Shown here: positions 35,855 through 44,693 of the stretch, one piece after another
Position numbering within the stretch: the first letter of the stretch is position 1
Layout: every line of letters starts with the position of its first letter
Assembly (NCBI RefSeq): GCF_900167525.1
Contig: NZ_FUZQ01000002.1
Location: forward strand, 434,001 to 498,000
Origin: Krasilnikoviella flava
GTDB lineage: Bacteria > Actinomycetota > Actinomycetes > Actinomycetales > Cellulomonadaceae
Direction of reading: 5' to 3'
DNA: 64,000 bases
Program-made: the position numbers and the translations under genes
The notes under the pieces: generated by a model
Database searches by the model: none
What the model was told of the DNA's origin: nothing
What the model saw: only the letters and a program-made list of their open reading frames with translations

Positions 35855-36801
35855 TGACCGCCGTCACCACTCCCGCACCCCGCCCGCCGGCCGCCCGACG
35901 GGGCCGGACGCCCGTACCGGCCGACCCGGACCGCGGCATCGTCTCCGTCGCGGACCGCCGCCGGCGCGGCGTGCGCTGGCCGCTGCGCGCGTCGCACGTG
36001 CTGCTCCTGGTCTCGCTCGTCGTCGTCGGCCTCGGGCCGATCCTGTGGCTCGCGAAGGCCGCGGTGACGCCCACCCAGGACACGCTGCGCACCCCGCTGG
36101 CGCTCTTCCCGCACGGCGTCGACTGGGCGAACCTGTCGGAGGCCTGGACCCGGTTCGAGATCGACCACTACTTCGGCAACACCATGTGGCTGGCCCTCGG
36201 GTCGTGGGCGGTGCAGCTGGTGGTCGCCGTGAGCGGCGGCTACGTGCTGTCCGTGCTGCGGCCCGCCTACGGCAAGGTGCTCACCGCCCTGGTGCTGAGC
36301 ACGCTCTTCGTGCCCGCCGTGGTGCTGCTCGTCCCGCTCTACCTGACCGTGCTCGACGTGCCGTTCGCACACGTGTCGCTCATCAACAGCTTCTGGGCGG
36401 TGTGGCTGCCCGCCGGCGCGAGCGCGTTCAACGTGCTGCTCGTCAAGCGGTTCTTCGACAACCTGCCCCGGGAGATCTTCGAGGCGGCCCGGGTCGACGG
36501 TGCGGGTCCGTTCCGGGTCGGGTGGTCGATCGTCGTCCCGATGTCCAAGCCGATCCTGGGCGTGGTGTCGGTGTTCGCCTTCATCTCCGCCTGGAAGGAC
36601 TTCCTCTGGCCGCTGCTGGTGCTGCGCGACGTCGACAAGCAGCCCCTGTCGGTGCGGCTGCCCGCGTTGGAGTCGTACGTGGAGCTCGATGTGTTCCTCG
36701 CGGCGCTCGCGATCTCCACCGCCATCCCGATCGTCATCTTCCTGATCTTCCAGCGCACGTTCCTGCAGGGCGCGGGGCTCGGGGGAGCGGTCAAGGGCTG
36801 A
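35854..36801 (+). CDS. CUT1 sugar ABC permease, MalG type
   Basis: 315 residues. A ~40-residue basic/Pro-rich N-terminus precedes about six membrane segments. The EAA loop reads FEAARVDGAGPFRVGWSIVVPM, and the C-terminal FQRTFLQGAGLGGAVKG is the classical MalG-like ending. It is the last gene of the GH13-importer operon. No strong hairpin follows in the 86 bases before the next gene. Confidence 0.9.
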   Translation: MTAVTTPAPRPPAARRGRTPVPADPDRGIVSVADRRRRGVRWPLRASHVLLLVSLVVVGLGPILWLAKAAVTPTQDTLRTPLALFPHGVDWANLSEAWTRFEIDHYFGNTMWLALGSWAVQLVVAVSGGYVLSVLRPAYGKVLTALVLSTLFVPAVVLLVPLYLTVLDVPFAHVSLINSFWAVWLPAGASAFNVLLVKRFFDNLPREIFEAARVDGAGPFRVGWSIVVPMSKPILGVVSVFAFISAWKDFLWPLLVLRDVDKQPLSVRLPALESYVELDVFLAALAISTAIPIVIFLIFQRTFLQGAGLGGAVKG

Positions 36802-36887
36802 ATTCGCCGGTCGTACCAGGTCGGCGATTGACTCCCGCTTCGTCCTGATGCTGCGATATGGGCTGATCACCACACTCCGGAGGAAAT

Positions 36888-38414
36888 GTGACCCAGTCCG
36901 ACACGACCGCCGCCTCGCGCGGCGGCCGGCCCGCCGTGCGCTACCGCGGTCGGCACCTGCCGATGGTCGCGGTCGTCGTCGCCGCCACCATCGCGACCGC
37001 CCTGGCGTACAGCGGCATGGTGCTGTTCGGCCTGGAGGTCGCGGGCATGTCGCCCGCGGAGGCATACGCCCTCGCGGGCTTCCTCGAGGTCAGCCTCGTC
37101 GCCGTCGCGCTCATGGCGCGCAACGCCGCCCTCGAGGGCCGACCGTACGGCGTGCTCCTGACGCTGACCTGGATCCTGTCGGGCACGTCCGGCATGTTCG
37201 CGGCGCTGCACGAGATCGCGGTGCCGGACGCGAGCACGCCGTACATGGTGGCGTTCCGGTTCGTGCCGCCGCTGGTCGCCGCCCTGATGTGGCACCTCGC
37301 TCTCGTGGGCGAGCGGCACCTCGTCACGGGGCACACGCTCGACGAGCGACGGCGTGAGCATCGCGTGCACCAGTACGTCACGGCTCTCGAGCTGTGGCGC
37401 GACGCGCGCCTGGACGGCGCCGGTACGCACCGCGGCATGCGCAAGGTGCGCGCGGCGCACAGCCGCCAGCGGGCCGCACGGGACGCCGCCCTGAAGCTGC
37501 TGACCGTCGAGGACTTCGAGCGGCGGATGCAGGTCTGGGTGGAGCGCCTCGAGGCCGCCGAGCGGCACGGCAACCGCCTCGACCTCATCGGTGCCACCTC
37601 GGTCGAGCGGGGCGTCGTCCGCGGTACGGCGATCGCGCCGGCGCGCGCCGTCCCGGCGCTCGCGGCGGCGTTCTCGAGCGAGCGCGCCTCCGACGGCGCG
37701 CCCTCGGCGGCGGCCGCGGTGGCGACCGCCGAGGACCGTGTGCCGGTGGTCACGACGACGGCCCCGGACGACGTCGACGTCGCGGGGGAGAGCGTCACGC
37801 TCACGGACGCGGCGGCTCTGACGGACCCGGAGCCGTCCGCGACGGCGTCGCCGGCCGACGCGCCGTCGATCCCGGAGGGCGGCTGGGCCGACGACGACGC
37901 GGACGACGGGTTCGCCGACGAGTTCCGGTCGGCGCTGACCGGCGGGACTCCCGTGGTGCGTCCCGACGAGCGCCCCGCCACGGAGGAGGTCGTCGAGCAG
38001 GACCACGACGAGGCCGTCGCGGTGGACCGTGACGCGGCGGCCGGGCTGCCCGGCACGCGCGAGCCGCTCCCGGAGACGGGCCACACCCGGCGGGTCGAGG
38101 TGTTCGACCTGCTCCGGGAGTCCGACCCGGCGCTGGGCGGCGCCATCGCCCAGCGGTCCGCGTTCCTCACCGCTCACGGTGACTCGTCTCCCGACGCCAC
38201 GACGACGCTTGCCGAGACCGACGTCGTGGTCGCGGAGGACGCAACCCCGGAGTGGCTCCCCGACACGTCGACCGAGGACCGGCCGGAGTCCGACCGGGAC
38301 CAGCGCATCATCGACCTCGCCGCCGACGGGCTGAGCCAGCGTGAGATCGCCGACCGTGTCGACGTGTCACGGGCAACGGTGGGCCGCGTCATGCGCAGGT
38401 ACGCCCCGGCCTGA
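36888..38414 (+). CDS. Membrane protein with C-terminal helix-turn-helix
   Basis: 508 residues from GTG 36888 with GGAGG close upstream. Residues ~20-145 hold four membrane helices (VAVVVAATIATALAYSGMVLF, LEVSLVAVALMARNA, LLTLTWILSGTSGMFAAL, PPLVAALMWHLALVG), resembling the DUF2637-type membrane domain of actinobacterial plasmid/ICE proteins. A basic region (~150-240) follows, then a long acidic disordered linker (~250-450). The end is an HTH, IIDLAADGLSQREIADRVDVSRATVGRVM. A membrane-tethered DNA-binding protein is suggested. The ligand, the targets and whether it belongs to a mobile-element remnant are unknown. Confidence 0.6.
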   Translation: MTQSDTTAASRGGRPAVRYRGRHLPMVAVVVAATIATALAYSGMVLFGLEVAGMSPAEAYALAGFLEVSLVAVALMARNAALEGRPYGVLLTLTWILSGTSGMFAALHEIAVPDASTPYMVAFRFVPPLVAALMWHLALVGERHLVTGHTLDERRREHRVHQYVTALELWRDARLDGAGTHRGMRKVRAAHSRQRAARDAALKLLTVEDFERRMQVWVERLEAAERHGNRLDLIGATSVERGVVRGTAIAPARAVPALAAAFSSERASDGAPSAAAAVATAEDRVPVVTTTAPDDVDVAGESVTLTDAAALTDPEPSATASPADAPSIPEGGWADDDADDGFADEFRSALTGGTPVVRPDERPATEEVVEQDHDEAVAVDRDAAAGLPGTREPLPETGHTRRVEVFDLLRESDPALGGAIAQRSAFLTAHGDSSPDATTTLAETDVVVAEDATPEWLPDTSTEDRPESDRDQRIIDLAADGLSQREIADRVDVSRATVGRVMRRYAPA

Positions 38415-38450
38415 GACGACGCGGACCGAGCACGCGTCGGCCACCGGACG

Positions 38451-38518
38451 CGGCGTCGAACATGCAGCTGCGCTCGTTCTCAGCACTGAGAACGAGCGCA
38501 GCTGCATGTTCGACGCCG
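38451..38518. terminator. 68-bp palindrome between convergent genes
   Basis: Arms 38451-38483 and 38486-38518 are perfectly complementary over 33 bases with only CA between them. It lies in the 113-bp gap between the membrane-HTH gene and the convergent GH51 gene, so a bidirectional terminator is the likely role. Such a long perfect dyad is also a strong cruciform candidate. The arm sequence is not repeated elsewhere in the window. Confidence 0.75.
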
Positions 38519-38527
38519 GGAGGAGCC

Positions 38528-40117
38528 TCAGGCGCGCGCGAACGTCCCGGCGAAGGCGGTCCACGATTCCGGCGCGAGGCGCACGCGGGTGGTGCCGCCC
38601 TCGACCGGCGACGCGGCGGCCGCGACGTCGACGACGGACCAGCAGGCCTCGGCGACCTTGGCGGCGTGCTCGGGGCCCTCGACGGCGGGCTCGTGGTCCG
38701 CGACCATCTGCCATCCCTCGGTGAGGCCGAGCGCGGCGCCGACGTGCGCCAGCTCCACCTCGACCACCCGGTCGGACCGGTTGGTGAGGAACAGGCCGAG
38801 CGAGCCGTCGTCGTCCACCGTCGCGGCGGCCGTCACGACCGGGGCCGCACCGTGCTGCGCGGTGTCGTAGGTCGGCGCGTCCACGCGCACGTCGAGCGCA
38901 GTGCCGCGGGCCAGGCGCGACGTCGTCGCGAACGGGTGGAAGGTGGGCTGGCGCCACGCCTCGCCGCCCGGGGAGGTCATGATCGGCGCGATGACGTTGA
39001 CGAGCTGCGCGAGGCACGCCACGGGCACGCGGTCGGCGTGGTTGAGCAGGGTGACCATGAGGTCGCCCACCACGACGGCGTCGAGGCCGGAGTAGACGTC
39101 CTCGATGATGCGCGGGGCGTCGCGCTGGATCGGCAGGTTCTCCTCCCCGCCGAAGCGGGTCGTGTTGTACCAGACGTTCCACTCGTCGAAGCTGATGGTG
39201 ATCGCCTTGTCGCTGCGCCGCTCGGCGCCCACGGCGTCGGCGGAGGCCACGACCCGGTCGATGAACCGGTCCATGGCGGTGCCCGACGCGAGGAAGGACG
39301 CGCGGTCGCCGCCGACCTCCTCGTAGTAGGCGTGCATCGAGATGTGGTCGACCAGGTCGTACGTGTACGACAGGACGGTGCGCTCCCACTCGCCGAACGT
39401 GGGCATCTGCATGGACGACGAGCCGCAGACGATCAGCGAGATCGACGGGTCGACGAGCTTCATGGCCTTGCCGGCCTCGGCGGCGAGCTTGCCGTACTCG
39501 TGGGCGTCCTTCTGCCCGATCTGCCACGGGCCGTCCATCTCGTTGCCGAGGCACCAGAGCGTGACGCCGTAGGGCTTCTCGCGCCCGTTGGCGATGCGCA
39601 GGTCGGCCCAGCGGGTGCCCGCCTCGCCGTTGCAGTACTCGACCAGGGCGGCGGCGGCCGCGACGCCGCGCGTGCCGAGGTTCACCGCCATCATCGGCTC
39701 GACGCCCTCGCGCTCGGCCCACTGCAGGAACTCGTCGGTGCCGACGAGGTTCGGCTCGACGGTGCGCCACGCGAGGTCGAGGAACGGCTTGCGCTGCTCG
39801 ACCGGGCCGACGGCGTCCTCCCACACGTAGTTGGAGACGAAGTTGCCGCCGGGGTAGCGCACCATCCCCGCGCCGAGCTCTTGGACCAGGTCGGCGACGT
39901 CCCGGCGGAAGCCGTGCTCGTCGGCGGCGGGGTGGCCCGGCTCGAAGATGCCGGTGTAGACGGCGCGGCCGAGGTGCTCGACGAACGAGCCGAACAGGCG
40001 CCGGTCGACGGCGCCGCGCCGGAAGTCGGGGTGCAGGGTGACGCGGGCTCCGGTGGCGCCGTCGGTGGCGTCGGGAGCGGTGGAGTCGGGGCGGACATCG
40101 GTCTGGGGAGCCGTCAT
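38528..40117 (-). CDS. abfA: Intracellular GH51 alpha-L-arabinofuranosidase
   Basis: 529 residues, no signal peptide. GAGGAA precedes ATG 40117. GH51 hallmarks are RLFGSFVEHLGRAVYTGIFE at the N-terminus, MVRYPGGNFVSNYVWED, acid/base Glu193 (CLGNEMDGPW) and nucleophile Glu312 (ISFDEWNVWY). The C-terminal beta-domain ends the protein. An N-terminal ~25-residue Asp/Thr/Ala extension looks disordered. It removes arabinose from imported arabino-oligosaccharides. It is divergent from the AraN-like importer, with operator site 3 between them. Confidence 0.93.
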   Translation of the reverse strand: MTAPQTDVRPDSTAPDATDGATGARVTLHPDFRRGAVDRRLFGSFVEHLGRAVYTGIFEPGHPAADEHGFRRDVADLVQELGAGMVRYPGGNFVSNYVWEDAVGPVEQRKPFLDLAWRTVEPNLVGTDEFLQWAEREGVEPMMAVNLGTRGVAAAAALVEYCNGEAGTRWADLRIANGREKPYGVTLWCLGNEMDGPWQIGQKDAHEYGKLAAEAGKAMKLVDPSISLIVCGSSSMQMPTFGEWERTVLSYTYDLVDHISMHAYYEEVGGDRASFLASGTAMDRFIDRVVASADAVGAERRSDKAITISFDEWNVWYNTTRFGGEENLPIQRDAPRIIEDVYSGLDAVVVGDLMVTLLNHADRVPVACLAQLVNVIAPIMTSPGGEAWRQPTFHPFATTSRLARGTALDVRVDAPTYDTAQHGAAPVVTAAATVDDDGSLGLFLTNRSDRVVEVELAHVGAALGLTEGWQMVADHEPAVEGPEHAAKVAEACWSVVDVAAAASPVEGGTTRVRLAPESWTAFAGTFARA

Positions 40118-40161
40118 GGGTCTCACGTTCCTCGTTGAAGTGGGCGATGGTGAAGCCACCG

Positions 40162-40177
40162 TGTACAACGATGTAGA
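40162..40177. promoter_or_regulatory. Arabinan-regulon operator between abfA and importer (site 3)
   Basis: TGTACAACGATGTAGA matches the perfect site at 15 of 16 positions. It lies in the 135-bp divergent gap between the GH51 and importer genes. TTGACT on the minus strand (40182-40177) overlaps it and may be the -35 of abfA. One repressor could thus control both directions. Confidence 0.7.
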
Positions 40178-40252
40178 GTCAATCACGGTCGCCGCACGCG
40201 GCACCAATCGGCGCAGGAAGGTCTGGGCCGGACGACTCGAGGAGGAATCGGC

Positions 40253-41602
40253 ATGCGCAGAGGCTTGCGACGAGCCGTGGCGGCATCGGCCGCCGGGCTG
40301 GCGGGCCTGTCGCTCGCGGCGTGCGCGCCGGGCGGCGACGGGGCCCCGGCGGACAACACCAGCTGCACCAACGAGATCAAGGTGCCGGACGCCACCCGCG
40401 TCACGCTGTGGGCCTGGTACCCCGCCGTCGAGCAGATCGTGGACACGTTCAACGCCCAGCACGACGACGTCCAGATCTGCTGGACCAACGCGGGTCAGGG
40501 CGCCGACGAGTACGGCAAGTTCTCCACCGCCCTCGAGGCGGGCACCGGGGCGCCCGACGTCATCCAGCTCGAGTCCGAGATCCTGCCGACGTACACGATC
40601 CTGGACGGGCTGACCGACCTCGCGCCGTACGGCGCCGACGAGCTCGAGGACCAGTTCCCCGCCGGCGCCTGGTCGGACGTGTCGAGCGGCGACGCGGTGC
40701 ACGCGATCCCCGTGGACGGCGGCCCCGTGGGCATGCTGTACCGGGCCGACATCTTCGAGAAGTACGGCGTCGAGCCGCCGACCACCTGGGACGAGTTCGC
40801 CCGGGCCGCGCAGGACCTGCGCGACGCCGGCTACGACGGCTACATCACCAACTACGCGACCAACGGCGGCGCGTTCAACTACGCGCTGTTCGCGCAGGCC
40901 GGCTGGGCGCCGTTCGACTACGACCCCGCCGAGCGCGACCAGATCGGCATCGACGTCGACACCCCCGAGGCGCGCCAGGTGCTCTCCTACTGGGAGGACC
41001 TCATCGACCGCGGCCTCGTGTCCAGCGACGACGCGTTCACCAGCGACTACAACACGTCCCTGGTGGACGGCACCTACGCCGTCTACATCGCTGCTGCCTG
41101 GGGCCCCGGTTACCTCGAGGGCCTGTCCGACGCCGACTCCGGCGCCGCGTGGAAGGCTGCGCCGCTGCCCCAGTGGGACCCGGCGGAACCGGTGCAGGTG
41201 AACCAGGGCGGCTCGGCCCTCGCCGTCACGTCGCAGGCGAAGGACCCGGAGGCGGCCGCGACCGTCGCCATGGAGCTGTTCGACGACGAGGAGACGTGGA
41301 AGATCGGCGTCGAGGACGCCGGCCTGTTCCCGCTGTGGAACCTCGCGCTCGACGCGGACTGGTTCACCGACCGCCGCTACCCGTTCTTCGGCGGGCAGCA
41401 GGTGAACCGCGACGTGTTCCTCGACGCCGCCGCGCAGTACCCGGGCTTCACCTTCAGCCCGTTCCAGGTGTACGCGTACGACCGCCAGACCATGGCCCTC
41501 TACGACATGGTCGAGGGGCCCGCGACCGCCGCCGACGCTCTGGCGACCGTCCAGGACAGCCTGGTGCGGTACGCCGAGCAGCAGGGCTTCACGGTCCGGT
41601 GA
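40253..41602 (+). CDS. Arabino-oligosaccharide-binding lipoprotein (AraN-like)
   Basis: 449 residues. Lipoprotein signal ends at Cys24 (LSLAAC). Family 1 solute-binding features: VTLWAWYPAVEQIVDTFN, ALEAGTGAPDVIQLESEI, IPVDGGPVGMLYRADIFEKYG and PPTTWDEFARAAQDLRDAGY. It is followed by two CUT1 permease genes and no ATPase. Divergence from abfA under a shared operator suggests arabino-oligosaccharides as substrate. GAGGA lies ~10 bases before ATG 40253. Confidence 0.85.
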   Translation: MRRGLRRAVAASAAGLAGLSLAACAPGGDGAPADNTSCTNEIKVPDATRVTLWAWYPAVEQIVDTFNAQHDDVQICWTNAGQGADEYGKFSTALEAGTGAPDVIQLESEILPTYTILDGLTDLAPYGADELEDQFPAGAWSDVSSGDAVHAIPVDGGPVGMLYRADIFEKYGVEPPTTWDEFARAAQDLRDAGYDGYITNYATNGGAFNYALFAQAGWAPFDYDPAERDQIGIDVDTPEARQVLSYWEDLIDRGLVSSDDAFTSDYNTSLVDGTYAVYIAAAWGPGYLEGLSDADSGAAWKAAPLPQWDPAEPVQVNQGGSALAVTSQAKDPEAAATVAMELFDDEETWKIGVEDAGLFPLWNLALDADWFTDRRYPFFGGQQVNRDVFLDAAAQYPGFTFSPFQVYAYDRQTMALYDMVEGPATAADALATVQDSLVRYAEQQGFTVR

Positions 41603-41657
41603 CGAGCATCCGACGACAAGCAGAGTCCCGATCCGATTCACGACACGGGAGCACCCG

Positions 41658-42611
41658 ATGACCTCGACGACGACGGAGCGGGCCGCGGCGCCCGCCCGGC
41701 CCGGGCGCCGGCGCGGCGGGCCGAGCCTGCTGGACACGAAGCGGCAGTGGTGGGGGTGGCTCTTCCTCGCCCCCTTCACCGTGGTGTTCGTGCTGTTCCT
41801 GCTGGTGCCGCTGGCATACGCCTTCTGGCTCAGCCTGCACACCAAGGGCATCGCCACCGGCGGCGAGAGCGTCTTCACCGGCGTCGCGAACTACGTGCGC
41901 GTGTTCACCGACGCGGACTTCCTGTCCGGCATGGCGCGCGTGGGCAAGTTCGTGCTGGTGATGGTGCCGGTGCAGATCGGCCTCGCCGTCGCGATCGCGC
42001 TGGTGCTCGACACGCTGGCCACCCGGCTGTCGAAGGCCTCGCGGCTGCTGGTCTTCGTGCCCTACGCGATCCCGGCCGTCATCGGCGCGCTCATGTGGGG
42101 CTTCCTGTACAGCCCGCGGTTCGGCCCCGCGAACGACATCTTCGGGTTCTTCGGGCTGGACGCCCCGGACTTCCTCAGCCGGGACCTGATCTTCGGCTCC
42201 CTGGTCAACATCGTGACCTGGCAGTGGGTGGGCTATTACATGATCATCGTCTACGCGGCGCTGCGGGCCATCGACCCGTCGGTGTACGAGGCCGCGCGCC
42301 TCGACGGCGCCGGCGACCGGCAGATCGCGTTCCGGATCAAGATCCCGATGATCGCGTCGTCGATGGTGATGATCGTGGTGTTCGCCCTCATCGGCACCCT
42401 GCAGTTCTTCACCGAGCCGACGGTGCTGCGGTCGGTCGCGCAGGGCGCGATCCCCACGACCTACACCCCGAACATGTACGCGTACTCGATGGCGTTCTCC
42501 TACAGCCAGTTCAACTACGCCTCCACGATCGCGTTCGCGCTGGGGATCCTCGTGTTCATCGGGTCGTACATCTTCCTGTACGCCACTCGCAAGCAGAGCG
42601 GACTGAAGTGA
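41658..42611 (+). CDS. CUT1 ABC permease (AraP-like)
   Basis: 317 residues, about six membrane segments after a basic N-terminus (AAPARPGRRRGG). The EAA loop is YEAARLDGAGDRQIAFRIKIPMI. The sequence VFVPYAIPAVIGALMWGFLYSP is typical of MalF-type subunits of oligosaccharide importers. It shares one base with the next gene (TGATG), coupling the two halves of the channel. Confidence 0.9.
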   Translation: MTSTTTERAAAPARPGRRRGGPSLLDTKRQWWGWLFLAPFTVVFVLFLLVPLAYAFWLSLHTKGIATGGESVFTGVANYVRVFTDADFLSGMARVGKFVLVMVPVQIGLAVAIALVLDTLATRLSKASRLLVFVPYAIPAVIGALMWGFLYSPRFGPANDIFGFFGLDAPDFLSRDLIFGSLVNIVTWQWVGYYMIIVYAALRAIDPSVYEAARLDGAGDRQIAFRIKIPMIASSMVMIVVFALIGTLQFFTEPTVLRSVAQGAIPTTYTPNMYAYSMAFSYSQFNYASTIAFALGILVFIGSYIFLYATRKQSGLK

Positions 42612-43525
42612 TGACGACGGCGACGACGCAGCAGACCTCTCCGCACGCGGCGGGGCGCCGGGCGGGCAGGCGTGCCGGCGGGCCGCGGCGGATCGGGTCC
42701 CACCTGTTCCTGCTCCTCGCGGTGCTGTACTTCATCGTGCCGCTGTGGTGGCTGGTGGTCGGGTCGACGAAGACGAACAGCGGCCTGTTCGTCGGCTCCG
42801 GCGGCGCCCTGTGGTTCAACGACGAGTTCGCGCTGTGGGACAACGTGCAGCAGCTCTTCACGTACCAGGGCGGGATCTACTGGACCTGGATGCGCAACTC
42901 CTTCGTGTACGCGATCGTCGGGGGCGTCGGGTCCACGGTGCTCGCCGTCCTGGCGGGGTACGCCCTGGCCAAGTACCGGTTCCGCGGGCGCAACCTCTAC
43001 TTCTCCATGCTGCTCGGCTCCGTGATGGTGCCCCTGACGGCGCTGACCATCCCCACGTTCGTCCTGCTCAGCCAGCTCGGCATGATCAACACGATGTGGG
43101 CCGTGATCCTGCCGTCCCTGCTCAGCCCGATCGGCGTCTACCTCGTGCGCGTGTACGCGGTCGACGCCATCCCGGACGAGATGCTCGACGCCGGGCGGGT
43201 CGACGGCGCGGGGGAGCTGCGCCTGTTCTTCCGCGTCGCGCTGCCGCTGCTGCGGCCGGCCTTCGTCACCGTGCTGCTGCTCACGACCGTCGCGACGTGG
43301 AACAACTTCTTCCTGCCGCTGGCGGTGCTGCGCGACCCGCAGCTGCTGCCCGTCACCGTGGGCATCAACCAGTGGCAGGCGCTGTCGAACGCGGGCGCGG
43401 GCGGCGAGCAGGTGTGGAACCTCATCACCACCGGGGCGCTGGTGTCGATCCTGCCGCTGATCGTGGCGTTCCTCGGCCTGCAGAAGTACTGGCAGGGCGG
43501 CCTGTCCCTCGGGTCGATCAAGTGA
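42611..43525 (+). CDS. CUT1 ABC permease (AraQ-like)
   Basis: 304 residues, about six membrane segments. The EAA loop is LDAGRVDGAGELRLFFRVALPLL. The N-terminal region is His/Arg-rich and cytoplasmic, and the protein ends in LQKYWQGGLSLGSIK, the usual MalG-type tail. It is the last importer gene. A small hairpin and the LacI gene follow. Confidence 0.9.
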   Translation: MTTATTQQTSPHAAGRRAGRRAGGPRRIGSHLFLLLAVLYFIVPLWWLVVGSTKTNSGLFVGSGGALWFNDEFALWDNVQQLFTYQGGIYWTWMRNSFVYAIVGGVGSTVLAVLAGYALAKYRFRGRNLYFSMLLGSVMVPLTALTIPTFVLLSQLGMINTMWAVILPSLLSPIGVYLVRVYAVDAIPDEMLDAGRVDGAGELRLFFRVALPLLRPAFVTVLLLTTVATWNNFFLPLAVLRDPQLLPVTVGINQWQALSNAGAGGEQVWNLITTGALVSILPLIVAFLGLQKYWQGGLSLGSIK

Positions 43526-43546
43526 CCGCCGCCGCCGGGCGCCGAG

Positions 43547-43563
43547 GGCCGTCCCGTACGGCC
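43547..43563 (+). terminator. Short hairpin after the AraQ-like gene
   Basis: GGCCGT (43547-43552) and ACGGCC (43558-43563) pair with loop CCCGT. The stem is short and no T-run follows, so termination may be partial. TACGCT at 43571-43576 could be the -10 box of the following LacI gene. Confidence 0.35.
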
Positions 43564-43604
43564 GGTGCCCTACGCTGTGGGGGGCGAACGGGGAGGTGAG
43601 CGGC

Positions 43605-44693
43605 ATGCGCGTGACCATGCACGACGTGGCTCAGCGGGCGGGCGTGTCGATCAAGACCGTCTCGAACGTCGTCAACGGGTACCCGCACATCCGGCCCGAG
43701 ACGCGCGAGCGCGTCGAGGACGCGATCGAGCACCTCGGCTACCGCCTCAACACGACGGCCCGGAACCTGCGCACGCAGCGCACGGACATGATCACGCTCG
43801 CCGTGCCGGAGCTGCGCCTGCCGTACTTCGCCGAGCTCGCGGACTCCGTGATCCGCTCGGCCGAGGAGCAGGGCCTCACCGTGCTCATCGAGCAGACCGG
43901 TTCGGTGCGCGAGCGCGAGATCGAGCTGCTGGACGGCCGCCGACGGCACCTCACGGACGGCGTGATCTTCTCGCCCCTGGCGCTCGGTCAGGACGACGTC
44001 GGGCTGTTCGCGGTGGACTTCCCGCTCGTGGTGCTGGGCGAACGCGTCTTCGACGCCCCCGCCGACCACGTGACGATGAACAACGTCGCCGCCGCCCGCG
44101 CGGCCACCCTGCACCTCGCGTCCCTGGGCCGGCGGCGCATCGCCGTCGTCGGCGCGCACGAGGGCGAGCTGGTCGGCTCGGCGGCGCTGCGCACCGAGGG
44201 CTACCGCCAGGGCCTCCGGGCCGCCGGGCTGCCGTACGACCCGACGCTCGTCGGCGAGGCCGGGCTGTGGCACCGCTCCACCGGTTCCGAGGCCATGGGC
44301 CGCCTGCTCGACTCGGGCGTCGAGATCGACGCCGTCTTCGCCCTCAACGACGCCATGGCGCTCGGCGCGCTGCACGCGCTGCACGCGCGCCGGATCGACG
44401 TGCCGGGCGACGTCGCGCTGATCGGCTTCGACGACGTGGACGACGTGCGCTACTCCGTGCCGACCATCAGCTCCGTGGACCCGGGGCGCGAGCAGATCGC
44501 CCGCACGGCGGTGGACCTGCTCGTCGAGCGCATCGCCGACGGCGACGAGCGGCCGTTCCGCCGGGTGATCCCGGACTCGCGCGTGGTGGGCCGCGAGTCC
44601 ACGGGGGACGCGACGGAGGGCAGCGAGACGGTGGTCGCCATGCAGCCCGGGGGCAACGAGGAGATCGAGGCGCCGGTCAGCGCGACGGCGTGA
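43605..44693 (+). CDS. LacI-family regulator of the arabino-oligosaccharide genes
   Basis: 362 residues from ATG 43605, with GGAGG eight bases upstream. The HTH has recognition helix SIKTVSNVVN and a hinge of the YRLNTTARNLR type, differing from the other three LacI proteins here. The effector domain has LAVPELRLPYFAELADSVI, FALNDAMALGALHAL and VPGDVALIGFDDVD. A ~30-residue C-terminal tail is acidic and Gly-rich. Position next to the AraNPQ-like operon makes it the leading candidate reader of the TACAACGATGTA palindromes. The 3' end overlaps the convergent MFS gene by 17 bases. Confidence 0.87.
   Translation: MRVTMHDVAQRAGVSIKTVSNVVNGYPHIRPETRERVEDAIEHLGYRLNTTARNLRTQRTDMITLAVPELRLPYFAELADSVIRSAEEQGLTVLIEQTGSVREREIELLDGRRRHLTDGVIFSPLALGQDDVGLFAVDFPLVVLGERVFDAPADHVTMNNVAAARAATLHLASLGRRRIAVVGAHEGELVGSAALRTEGYRQGLRAAGLPYDPTLVGEAGLWHRSTGSEAMGRLLDSGVEIDAVFALNDAMALGALHALHARRIDVPGDVALIGFDDVDDVRYSVPTISSVDPGREQIARTAVDLLVERIADGDERPFRRVIPDSRVVGRESTGDATEGSETVVAMQPGGNEEIEAPVSATA

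Noticed and set aside
36828-36860. Promoter for the membrane-HTH gene (TTGACT at 36828)
   Set aside because: No acceptable -10 box at 16-18 bases was found, so the promoter is not called.
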